Assembly: GCA_032250555.1 (NCBI GenBank)
Contig: JAVVFI010000359.1
Span: forward strand, 1 to 5,558
Length of the DNA: 5,558 bases
Reading direction: 5' to 3'
Source: NIOZ-UU13 sp032250555
Lineage (GTDB): Bacteria; Planctomycetota; Phycisphaerae; Sedimentisphaerales; Anaerobacaceae
Position numbers and translations under genes: made by a program. This document shows positions 1 through 5,558 of the stretch, one piece after another. Numbering within the stretch: position 1 is the first letter of the stretch; each line of letters begins with the position of its first letter. The notes beneath the pieces are model-generated. The model searched no databases, was not told the DNA's origin, and was given only the letters and a program-made list of their open reading frames with translations.

Positions 1-938
1 CCGTCTTTTGTGACAGAGCCGCTTCTGTCATAAACCGTGAAAGTTAAGCCTCTGTAAACATGCTGATCGGTGCCTATATTAAGATGGACTACCTGGGCTG
101 CGTCGTCAATTAATATTATTTTGCCATCAGCTCTTTGAGCCAGTGCTTCAGGGTCCGGCGGCGGCATAATATCCATGACCTCCTGCTGAGCACGTTTCAT
201 AATGCCCTCAGTCTGTTTCAATTGGGCCTGAGTTTTCCGAAGTGTGTCTTCGGTTGTTTTCAGTTCGGCTTTTGCATCATCTAATTGTTTCCTGACATTA
301 GCAATCTGGTCTGTGGTGCTCTGTTCCAAGCGGGCTTGAAGATCGGTGTAGTCGGCCTGCATCCTGTTGACCAGTGTCTGCAGTTTGTTTTTCTCTTCTT
401 CGATAATTTGTTCTTTATCGGAAGATGCTTTTTTTACAATCTCAACTTGCGCTATCTGGTTATTCAGGTCTTTTTGTAAAGTATCTTTTGCTTCTATAGT
501 TTTATTCAGTTCTGCGACTAAATCGCTGATGACTTTTACAAGCCCTGTTGTATTAGGGTCTGTAATAGTAATATACTTCCGGGCCGATTTGAGCGCGTTT
601 GCGACTTTTATATTGGCATCATTGACTTTCGCTTCGGCCGAAGTAGTTTCCGGGACTCCGCCTACGATGGTTGATGTTGTTCCGTCGAGATGTCCGACCA
701 TCGTACCGAGCCATGTTTTACCGCCTGGTTTTGTTCCGACTATCGTACCCAATTGGTTAATTTCTTTGGTGTCGGCAAGATCATCAATCTTGTTTTGCAT
801 TTCTTCAAGTCTTGTCCGTTTATCCTCGGCTTCGACATAGTAAATAACCGCAATTGTGGTCGCGACAATAAAAAGGCCCACAAAGGTTATTAGTGTGTAG
901 AGCATAGCATTGCTTTGCTTTCTCCTGCGTGCTGGCAT
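1..938 (-). CDS. Membrane-anchored coiled-coil envelope protein, partial (C-terminus beyond left edge)
   Basis: The reading frame is open from ATG at 938 to the window edge: 312 complete codons and no stop. Seen: a basic N-terminus (MPARRRK), one hydrophobic segment at residues about 11-34, then a long polar part, so positive-inside logic places the bulk outside the cytoplasmic membrane. Residues about 37-55 and 134-255 are rich in K/E/Q/L with heptad-like spacing and are probably coiled coil. Between them, residues 63-94 form a Gly/Thr-rich stretch with two LGT(I/M)VG copies and a third, weaker TIVGG. After a PPPDP linker (259-263) comes a beta-rich domain (about 270-312) with DGKIILID, VVHLNIGTD and RGLTFTVYD. 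This resembles C-terminal domains of planctomycete coiled-coil proteins of unknown function, and loosely SH3-like domains such as that of FlgT. The start is set by GAGGAG seven bases upstream. Its own promoter lies upstream. A structural or scaffold role in the envelope is inference; no catalytic motif is visible. Confidence 0.85.
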   Translation of the reverse strand, partial: MPARRRKQSNAMLYTLITFVGLFIVATTIAVIYYVEAEDKRTRLEEMQNKIDDLADTKEINQLGTIVGTKPGGKTWLGTMVGHLDGTTSTIVGGVPETTSAEAKVNDANIKVANALKSARKYITITDPNTTGLVKVISDLVAELNKTIEAKDTLQKDLNNQIAQVEIVKKASSDKEQIIEEEKNKLQTLVNRMQADYTDLQARLEQSTTDQIANVRKQLDDAKAELKTTEDTLRKTQAQLKQTEGIMKRAQQEVMDIMPPPDPEALAQRADGKIILIDDAAQVVHLNIGTDQHVYRGLTFTVYDRSGSVTKD

Positions 939-945
939 AGTAAAA

Positions 946-951
946 CTCCTC
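946..951 (-). promoter_or_regulatory. Strong Shine-Dalgarno of the coiled-coil gene
   Basis: Read on the minus strand this is GAGGAG, seven bases before the ATG at 938. It is the best ribosome binding site in the window. It fixes the start at 938 rather than at the internal Met12, which would remove the basic N-terminal tail. Confidence 0.85.
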
Positions 952-995
952 ACAAATATAGAAAAATCACCCTAAATAGCTTGTTTTCAGAACTT

Positions 996-1024
996 ATTAT
1001 AGCCCTAAGCGGCTTCTGAGTCAA
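996..1024 (-). promoter_or_regulatory. Sigma70-type promoter of the coiled-coil gene
   Basis: On the minus strand TTGACT (1019-1024, 5 of 6 matches to the -35 consensus) is followed by a 17-base spacer and a perfect TATAAT (996-1001). Transcription should start near 989 and give a leader of about 50 bases before the ATG at 938. The gene can therefore be expressed apart from the upstream HAD gene, although both point the same way. Confidence 0.75.
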
Positions 1025-1123
1025 CAAAAAAAAGATAACAAATAAGCCTTTTTGCTGTAGCACTGATATTTGAGCCATTGCCGGTGTGGTTCGGGCTTTG
1101 AGTGTATAGTATCGCCGATAATC

Positions 1124-1834
1124 TTAAAGCCTCTCTAAAAGGTCTGATAATAGGCTGATTTGACGTATTGTATGCTGTGGGGCGGCCCCGGCTTGCTCAC
1201 TGACCGATGCGTGTAAGCGGGCCGGGCGGAGTATCTGGATAGTCGCAAAACCTAATTTATTCGGGGCGATAAAATCCTTTTTTTCATTATCCGCTATATA
1301 AACCGTATTTTCCGGTCTGGCCCGTAAGCTTTGTAATATTTTTTCAAATCCCACAGGTGACGGTTTCCAGAATTCCCTGCCAAGTTGTTCAGTATAGACT
1401 ATGAACTTAAAATATTTTTCAATGCCTAAGACCTGGACCTTAAATTGCTGGGCGGGCAAAAAGCCGTCCGTAAGCAGAGCCAACGTGTATTTTGTGCTTA
1501 GTTCACGAAGGGCGTCGCGGCTGTCCGGCGGTAACGTAATTTTAGGTTTGTGTTGTCGATACACTTCTATCAGCTCTAAAATAAGCTCATCATCATAGCT
1601 TATACCAAGCTTATCCAGAGCTGCGTTGAATGTCCTGGTGCGATTGCCTGTGTTGAATTGATCCCAGAGAACCTCATAAATACGCTTCATATCGGCCTGA
1701 ATCGTGGTAGAATTGGCGGAAGTTGACTCCGACCGGTTGGCGAGAAATTCAGCTACGGCATCCAGGCCGCTTTTACAATACTCGATTTCATCGTAGAGCG
1801 TATCGTCTAAATCAAAAACAACAGTCGTTATCAT
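1124..1834 (-). CDS. HAD-superfamily hydrolase, probable phosphatase (subfamily I, HAD_2-like)
   Basis: A soluble cytoplasmic protein of about 236 aa, a normal length for subfamily I HAD phosphatases. In the numbering of the longer form (start 1855), all four HAD motifs are present. Motif I is VVFDLDDTLYDE, with nucleophile D15 and acid/base D17. Motif II is LLTDG (T129). Motif III is the Lys of WKPSP (K164). Motif IV is IADNEKKDF (D189 and D194), followed by PNKLG. A helical cap of roughly 85 residues sits between motifs I and II. Substrate cannot be read from sequence; HAD enzymes with a DNxxKDF..PNKLG motif IV are, as I recall, often found near sugar or surface-polymer genes. I chose ATG 1834 over ATG 1855 because the motif I strand then begins at residue 2, a GGA lies six bases upstream, and a -10-like TATATT at 1863-1868 would put the transcript start at about 1856, leaving the longer form with no leader. 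The gene is divergent from the prenyltransferase gene. Confidence 0.85.
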   Translation of the reverse strand: MITTVVFDLDDTLYDEIEYCKSGLDAVAEFLANRSESTSANSTTIQADMKRIYEVLWDQFNTGNRTRTFNAALDKLGISYDDELILELIEVYRQHKPKITLPPDSRDALRELSTKYTLALLTDGFLPAQQFKVQVLGIEKYFKFIVYTEQLGREFWKPSPVGFEKILQSLRARPENTVYIADNEKKDFIAPNKLGFATIQILRPARLHASVSEQAGAAPQHTIRQISLLSDLLERL

Positions 1835-1858
1835 CTTATATCCGAGTAGTGTCATTAC

Positions 1859-1905
1859 GTAAAATATACACTATCTACTACATGCTAATTACGGTATAAT
1901 TTTAC
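1859..1905. promoter_or_regulatory. Imperfect inverted repeat spanning the divergent promoters
   Basis: GTAAAATATAC (1859-1869) and GTATAATTTTAC (1894-1905) are inverted copies differing by one inserted base, separated by 24 bases. Each arm holds a -10-like hexamer: TATATT on the minus strand (1863-1868) facing the HAD gene, and TATAAT on the plus strand (1895-1900) facing the prenyltransferase gene. It may be an operator, or just the mirror image of two AT-rich -10 elements. Confidence 0.45.
1895..1900 (+). promoter_or_regulatory. Probable -10 element for the ubiA-type operon
   Basis: A perfect TATAAT. The -35 region at the normal distance (about 1872-1877, TATCTA) is a poor match, so the promoter may be weak or activator-dependent. 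Transcription would start near 1907 and leave a leader of about 114 bases before the ATG at 2021. Confidence 0.5.
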
Positions 1906-1920
1906 GCATTAAAGGCTCAA

Positions 1921-1944
1921 ATGTCGATAATTTTAAGTGAATAG
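1921..1944 (+). CDS. Possible seven-codon leader ORF (MSIILSE)
   Basis: ATG at 1921 is preceded by AAAGG (1911-1915) with a five-base gap and ends at TAG 1942-1944, inside the predicted leader of the prenyltransferase mRNA. Just after it, AGTC (1943-1946) can pair with GACT (1957-1960) before a run of six T (1960-1965), a loosely attenuator-like order. The stem is only four base pairs, so chance is a serious alternative. Confidence 0.2.
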   Translation: MSIILSE

Positions 1945-2020
1945 TCTTTAGTGAGTGACTTTTTTCCTGCGCACGAATGACTCGTTGAAATTCGGCAAGT
2001 AAATGTAAAAAGGCAAAGCT

Positions 2021-2917
2021 ATGAAATTTTTACAAATGATGCGTCCTTTGCACTGGACCAAAAATATGTTCGTGTTTGCAGGCCTTATCTTCGGACATAA
2101 ACTTAATGTGCCTTCGGCTATTGGAAGGGCGATTGGCGGTTTTGCCTGCTTTTGTTTAGCAGCTTCGGCTGTTTATATCCTCAACGATATCATTGACCGT
2201 CAAAGTGACCGTCTTCATCCCGAAAAATGTAAAAGACCCATCGTCTCCGGCAGGGTGACTATTGGTTCGGCTGTTGTGTTTGCTTTTCTGTGTGCTGCGG
2301 CAGCGATTATTGCCGCTTTTCTACTTGGCCCAGCCTTTGCGGCTATCATACTGGTATATATTGTGCTTATGGTTTTATATTCGCTTGTACTAAGAAGAGT
2401 AATGATTCTCGATTGTGTGGTGATAGCGACGGGTTTTTGTCTGAGGGCGGTTGCAGGAGCGGTTGTAGTCAATGTGTTTATATCGCCATGGTTAATTATC
2501 TGCACATTTGCTTTGTGTCTATTTATGGCCTTCGGTAAACGTCGCGGTGAAATAGCCCTGCTTCAACAGGATCGCGAATCATTTCGAAATACATTGACCG
2601 GCTATACGACCGAGCTTCTGGCCCATATGATCGATGTAACCAGCGGCCTGGCGGTGGTATGTTTTCTGCTATATGCTATGGACGACAGAACTTTACAGAC
2701 TTTTGGCAATAATCATCTTGTTTATACGACCCCGTTGGTTTTGTATTGTATTTTCCGTTTCAGCTCATTAATACAAACGGGGAAATACCTTGGTCCTGTG
2801 GAGTTCATTCTACATGATTTGCCGTTTCAGATTGGTTTTGTAGTCTGGATTATTGCAAGTGTCGTAATTGTTTACGCTGACAAGCTCGGCATTAATTTTG
2901 TGGGTATTTTTCAATAA
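2021..2917 (+). CDS. UbiA-family decaprenyl-phosphate phosphoribosyltransferase (DPPR synthase-like)
   Basis: A 298-aa polytopic membrane protein with about eight or nine hydrophobic segments, the usual size for the family. Enzymes of this branch (mycobacterial Rv3806c type) transfer 5-phosphoribose from PRPP to a polyprenyl phosphate, the first committed step to lipid-linked ribose/arabinose donors. Seen: RPLHWTKN at 8-15, typical of this branch; the first Asp-rich motif NDIIDRQSD (N55, D56, D59, D63); KRPIVSG at 71-77; YS (120-121) followed by D131 and the GFxLRAxAG block (138-146); and the cytoplasmic loop FGKRRGE (171-177) that separates DPPR synthases from quinone-type UbiA enzymes. The start has AAAAAGG seven bases upstream. 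It is the first gene of a probable operon, 34 bp before the pseudouridine synthase. Prenyl chain length and exact acceptor are unknown. A menaquinone or heme prenyltransferase is less likely given the RPxxWxKN and GKRRxE motifs. Confidence 0.88.
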   Translation: MKFLQMMRPLHWTKNMFVFAGLIFGHKLNVPSAIGRAIGGFACFCLAASAVYILNDIIDRQSDRLHPEKCKRPIVSGRVTIGSAVVFAFLCAAAAIIAAFLLGPAFAAIILVYIVLMVLYSLVLRRVMILDCVVIATGFCLRAVAGAVVVNVFISPWLIICTFALCLFMAFGKRRGEIALLQQDRESFRNTLTGYTTELLAHMIDVTSGLAVVCFLLYAMDDRTLQTFGNNHLVYTTPLVLYCIFRFSSLIQTGKYLGPVEFILHDLPFQIGFVVWIIASVVIVYADKLGINFVGIFQ

Positions 2918-2951
2918 CGACCTTTGGGTTATGATTAGGATTGATTATTAA

Positions 2952-3671
2952 ATGGCAGAACAAAGATTACAGAAGGTTTTAGCGGCTGCGGGCGTTGATT
3001 CACGAAGAAAATGCGAAGAGTTGATACTTGAGGGAGTTGTTCGAGTAAATCGCAAAGTCGTGGATAAGCTGCCGGCTTTCGTTGATCCGGATAAAGACAT
3101 TATAACCGTAAACAGTAGAAAGATTCGTGCTGCACGGAAGGTATATTTTATTCTGAATAAACCTAAAGGCGTCATTTGTACCAACCGTGATCCTCAGGGC
3201 AGAAAAAAAGCGATAGATATTGTCCATACAAACGAGCGTATCTTTTGTGTAGGGAGACTAGATGCGGATACTACGGGCTTAATTCTTCTGACGAACGACA
3301 GCGAATTGTCAAACAGGTTGACCCATCCCAGATACGGCATAGCCAAGACCTACGTAGTAAGGATTAAGGGCGAAATTAAATCCGAACAAATAGAAAAGTT
3401 AAAAAAAGGAATTTGGTTAGCGGAGGGCAAGACTTCCAGAGCATCAGTGAAAGTATTAAAACGCAGACACACAGAATCTTCGATTGAAATTACTATTCGA
3501 CAAGGCTTAAACCGGCAGGTACGCAGGATGTTAGCGAAAATCGGCATGCCTGTAAAATCACTGACGAGAACGAAAATAGGGAGGCTTACCGTACGGGGAC
3601 TCGGTGTCGGCAAATCCAGACAACTAACTAATCCAGAAGTAACTTACCTGAAAAAAGCCACCGCCGACTAA
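2952..3671 (+). CDS. RsuA/RluB-family rRNA pseudouridine synthase
   Basis: A 239-aa cytoplasmic enzyme of normal length for the RsuA/RluB/RluE/RluF group, which isomerises a specific uridine in rRNA. Seen: an N-terminal S4 RNA-binding domain (about residues 3-50, starting RLQKVLAAAGVDSRRKCE), the strand-turn YFILNKPKGV (65-74), the catalytic block GRLDADTTGLILLTND (101-116) with catalytic D104, the conserved KTY (132-134, Y134), and the NRQVRRM motif (187-193). The S4 domain followed by GRLDxxTxGL fits RluB (23S rRNA) or RsuA (16S rRNA). The overall form looks nearer RluB, but the target site cannot be fixed by eye, so no symbol is given. ATG 2952 has AGGA 11 bases upstream, a rather long spacing. 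It sits 34 bp after the prenyltransferase gene and 91 bp before the SGNH/TPR gene, so it is probably cotranscribed without a functional link. Confidence 0.92.
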   Translation: MAEQRLQKVLAAAGVDSRRKCEELILEGVVRVNRKVVDKLPAFVDPDKDIITVNSRKIRAARKVYFILNKPKGVICTNRDPQGRKKAIDIVHTNERIFCVGRLDADTTGLILLTNDSELSNRLTHPRYGIAKTYVVRIKGEIKSEQIEKLKKGIWLAEGKTSRASVKVLKRRHTESSIEITIRQGLNRQVRRMLAKIGMPVKSLTRTKIGRLTVRGLGVGKSRQLTNPEVTYLKKATAD

Positions 3672-3762
3672 TCACTCGATACACGAATGCCGATGTAAGA
3701 TCAATCGCTCATTAAGATAAAAGCAGTGTTCATCTGAAAATGCGATTGAAGGTTTTGAATTA
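3672..3762 (+). promoter_or_regulatory. Short intergenic leader with an inverted repeat at the ribosome binding site
   Basis: TCAATCGC (3701-3708) and GCGATTGA (3742-3749) are a perfect 8-bp inverted repeat with a 33-base loop. The right arm overlaps the first two bases of the probable Shine-Dalgarno GAAGG (3748-3752), ten bases before the ATG at 3763. Pairing in the mRNA could partly hide the site. There is no T-run, so it is not a classic terminator. No good promoter was seen here. Confidence 0.35.
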
Positions 3763-5558
3763 ATGAGTAATAAACGTCGAGCAAAAAAAAGGAAATCATT
3801 ATCACATACTCAAAGAGAAGTCCATCATCATAAAGCTCGAAGTAACTTGCAAGAGGACAAAAAGCAGGCCCGGCCAACAGCGATAACCGGCCGGCGTCTT
3901 TGGCTGTTTCGTATCATCGCTCTTACAGTTTTTCCGGTTCTGCTGTTGTTGGTGGTAGAGTTGTCTCTTAGAGTGGCCGGTTACGGTTTCAATCCCCATG
4001 CGATTATGAAATGTCAGGTTGACGGCAAGGATGCTTATTGTGACAATATTAAGTTTGGCTGGAGGTTTTTCCCCAAAAATCTAGCGCGAGATTTTGAGTC
4101 GTTCATATTTCCTTCCGACAAGCCGGACAATACTTACCGGATTTTTATACTTGGTGCTTCTGCCGCTCAGGGCACGCCGGAACCGGCGTTTAATTTCGGG
4201 CGGATTCTGCAGGAAATGCTAAAAGATAGATATCCGGCGGAAAATTTTGAAATTATAAACACCGCGATGACGGCCATTAATTCCCATGTCGTCCTGCAGA
4301 TAGCAAAAGACTGTGCTCGTTACGAACCTGACCTCTTCATCGTATATCTCGGCAACAACGAAGTTACCGGGCCCTATGGCGCTGGAACCGTATATAATCT
4401 TCCTGTGGGTAATTTACATGCCATCCGTGCCGGCATTGCCCTTAAAGGAACCAGACTGGGGCAGCTTTTAGCCGGCTTGACCGATTCGTTTGGTACTGAA
4501 AAAAATGCGCCCAGAATCTGGCTCGGTCTGGAAATGTTTCTTAACAACCAGGTACGGGCCGATACCCCTCCTTTGGAGGCGGTTTACCATAATTTTCAGA
4601 AAAATATGGAAGATATTAGATGCATTGCATCAAAAAGTCGCAGTAAAATAATTTTCTGTACCGTAGGAAGCAATTTGAAAGATTGCCCGCCATTTGCTTC
4701 TCTGCATAGATCGGATTTGACTCCTACAGAGATGAAAAAGTGGGAGGATATTTACCGGCAGGGCACTGAACACGAATTACAGGGTGATTATACTGGTTCT
4801 ATCGAATGCTATTCGGAAGCAGCGAAGATTGATGACCGTTACGCCGACCTGCAGTTTCGGCTGGGGCGATGCTATTGGGCTGTCGCTGAATATCAAAAGG
4901 CACGGGAAAGATATATTCGAGCACGTGAGCTGGACACACTTCGTTTCCGTTCTGATACACGGATCAATAAAATCATTCACGACGTAGCCGGCGGCAGGAC
5001 TGACGAAGGTATTTACCTGACTGACGCAGCTAAGTATTTAGAAGGAAACAGCCCTTATGACACTCCGGGCAAAGAGCTGTTTTATGAGCATGTACATTTG
5101 AATTTCAAAGGTAATTATTTTCTCGCTAAAACAGTTTTTGGACAAGTGGAAAAGCTACTTCCTCCTAATTTGGCCAAAACTCAACAGTCTGATAATCACC
5201 AGATATTAAACGAGGACCAATGTGCTCAACGCCTGGCTTATACTGGTTGGGATAGATATCAGATTGCCAACAAGGTTCTTAATGACTTTATCAAACAGCC
5301 ACCGTTTACCAATCAGCTTTACCAGCAGGAACGTGTAATACAAATGGAACAAAATATTGAGGACCTGAAAAAGTATCTTGCTCCTGATGCCATGGGAGAT
5401 GTTGTCCCCGAATATCTTCAGGCGATTCAGAAATCACCTTCAGACTGGCGCCTGCGTTGGAAATATGGAAAATTTTTAACCGAAGGTCTGAAAGATTATA
5501 AGGGAGCGGCCGAACAGATGCAGCTGGTACGGCAGTGGCTGCCGCATTCTTATATTGT
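3763..5558 (+). CDS. Membrane-anchored SGNH hydrolase-like protein with inserted TPRs, partial (C-terminus beyond right edge)
   Basis: The frame is open for 598 codons to the window edge. Seen in order: a very basic cytoplasmic tail (1-49); one membrane segment (about 48-66) followed by VELSLRVAGYGF; SGNH block I IFILGASAAQG (127-137, probable nucleophile S133); block III VYLGNNEVTG (194-203, Gly-Asn-Asn-Glu in the GxND place); two TPR-like units (about 327-360 and 361-396, GDYTGSIECY and AEYQKARERY); then the last SGNH block YEHVHLNFKGN (441-451), with H445 the probable catalytic His and E442 where Asp is usual. A segment with RLAYTGWDRYQ (490-500) and PPFTNQL (513-519) follows, then the start of another TPR-like stretch (558-598). 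The catalytic part should face the periplasm. The reaction may be esterase, acetyl-esterase or acyl transfer on envelope glycans, but the substrate is unknown. It lies in line with the prenyltransferase and pseudouridine synthase genes. The start at 3763 is the only suitable one: no in-frame ATG, GTG or TTG was seen in the gap before it. Confidence 0.85.
   Translation, partial: MSNKRRAKKRKSLSHTQREVHHHKARSNLQEDKKQARPTAITGRRLWLFRIIALTVFPVLLLLVVELSLRVAGYGFNPHAIMKCQVDGKDAYCDNIKFGWRFFPKNLARDFESFIFPSDKPDNTYRIFILGASAAQGTPEPAFNFGRILQEMLKDRYPAENFEIINTAMTAINSHVVLQIAKDCARYEPDLFIVYLGNNEVTGPYGAGTVYNLPVGNLHAIRAGIALKGTRLGQLLAGLTDSFGTEKNAPRIWLGLEMFLNNQVRADTPPLEAVYHNFQKNMEDIRCIASKSRSKIIFCTVGSNLKDCPPFASLHRSDLTPTEMKKWEDIYRQGTEHELQGDYTGSIECYSEAAKIDDRYADLQFRLGRCYWAVAEYQKARERYIRARELDTLRFRSDTRINKIIHDVAGGRTDEGIYLTDAAKYLEGNSPYDTPGKELFYEHVHLNFKGNYFLAKTVFGQVEKLLPPNLAKTQQSDNHQILNEDQCAQRLAYTGWDRYQIANKVLNDFIKQPPFTNQLYQQERVIQMEQNIEDLKKYLAPDAMGDVVPEYLQAIQKSPSDWRLRWKYGKFLTEGLKDYKGAAEQMQLVRQWLPHSYI

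Larger units (their letters stand above)
939..1123. other. Intergenic region between the HAD gene and the coiled-coil gene
   Basis: This 185-bp gap carries the promoter and ribosome binding site listed separately. Read leftwards there is a run of eight T (1026-1033), but no convincing GC-rich stem lies just before it, so I do not call a terminator for the HAD gene. No small gene or RNA was recognised here. Confidence 0.6.

Noticed and set aside
367..840. 157-codon open frame on the plus strand
   Set aside because: It lies fully antisense to the coiled-coil gene, which has a strong promoter, ribosome site and sensible domain order. The translation is Ser/Phe/Val-rich without a recognisable motif.
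690..893. 67-codon plus-strand frame
   Set aside because: Also antisense to the coiled-coil gene, with no ribosome site or family resemblance.
1026..1050. T-run after the HAD gene (minus strand) as a terminator
   Set aside because: No stable stem directly precedes the eight T; the nearby CAAAAAGGCTTATTTG is only a weak, AT-rich palindrome and follows the wrong order.
1401..1598. 65-codon plus-strand frame
   Set aside because: Antisense to the HAD gene, across its motif II and III region, which is clearly coding on the other strand.
2003..2008. ATG-TAA start-stop just before the prenyltransferase gene
   Set aside because: No ribosome site precedes it and such pairs are common by chance in AT-rich leaders.
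2215..2505. 96-codon minus-strand frame
   Set aside because: Antisense to conserved UbiA motifs; an artefact of hydrophobic codons read on the other strand.
2948..3227. Two overlapping minus-strand frames
   Set aside because: Both are antisense to the S4 domain and the following part of the pseudouridine synthase gene, with no independent coding signal.
4777..4987. Paired 67-codon frames on both strands
   Set aside because: Both fall inside the TPR part of the SGNH/TPR gene in other frames and show no motif or ribosome site.
1..5558. Mobile element, CRISPR, toxin-antitoxin or defence system
   Set aside because: No transposase, integrase, direct-repeat array, nuclease or toxin-like gene was seen on either strand; all large frames are explained by envelope, phosphatase and rRNA-modification genes.

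Overview
The window (by eye roughly mid-40s % G+C) looks like chromosomal DNA of a planctomycete, probably a moderate-GC Phycisphaerae/Sedimentisphaerales-type lineage. This rests on two protein architectures that I associate with that group: a membrane-anchored coiled-coil protein with a C-terminal beta-rich 'inlG..hVyrGLtF.VyD' domain, and a membrane-anchored SGNH hydrolase with TPR units inserted in its catalytic domain. The assignment is inference from recalled families, not from a search.

Layout. Two genes point left. At 1-938 is the coiled-coil envelope protein, cut by the window edge, with its own near-consensus sigma70 promoter at 996-1024 and a strong Shine-Dalgarno. At 1124-1834 (or 1855) is a HAD-superfamily phosphatase-like hydrolase. 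A 165-bp divergent control region (1856-2020) follows. It holds an imperfect inverted repeat whose two arms each carry a -10-like hexamer, and a possible seven-codon leader ORF. Three genes then point right: a UbiA-family decaprenyl-phosphate phosphoribosyltransferase (2021-2917), an RsuA/RluB-family rRNA pseudouridine synthase (2952-3671), and the SGNH/TPR protein (3763 to past the right edge). The gaps of 34 and 91 bp and the lack of a clear terminator fit one rightward operon.

How they may work together. The prenyltransferase would put phosphoribose on a polyprenyl phosphate at the cytoplasmic membrane. That is the first step to lipid-linked pentose donors. A phosphatase is then needed to remove the 5-phosphate, and the divergent HAD enzyme is a tempting but unproven candidate. 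The SGNH/TPR protein has a membrane anchor and an outward-facing esterase/acyltransferase-like domain, so it may act on envelope glycans. The pseudouridine synthase is a housekeeping gene with no evident link to the others. No RNA gene, CRISPR array, insertion sequence or attachment site was seen, and no stretch over 300 bp lacks a gene. I see no convincing new multi-gene defence or mobile system. The most interesting points are the nested SGNH/TPR protein, the possible lipid-pentose link and the symmetric divergent promoter.
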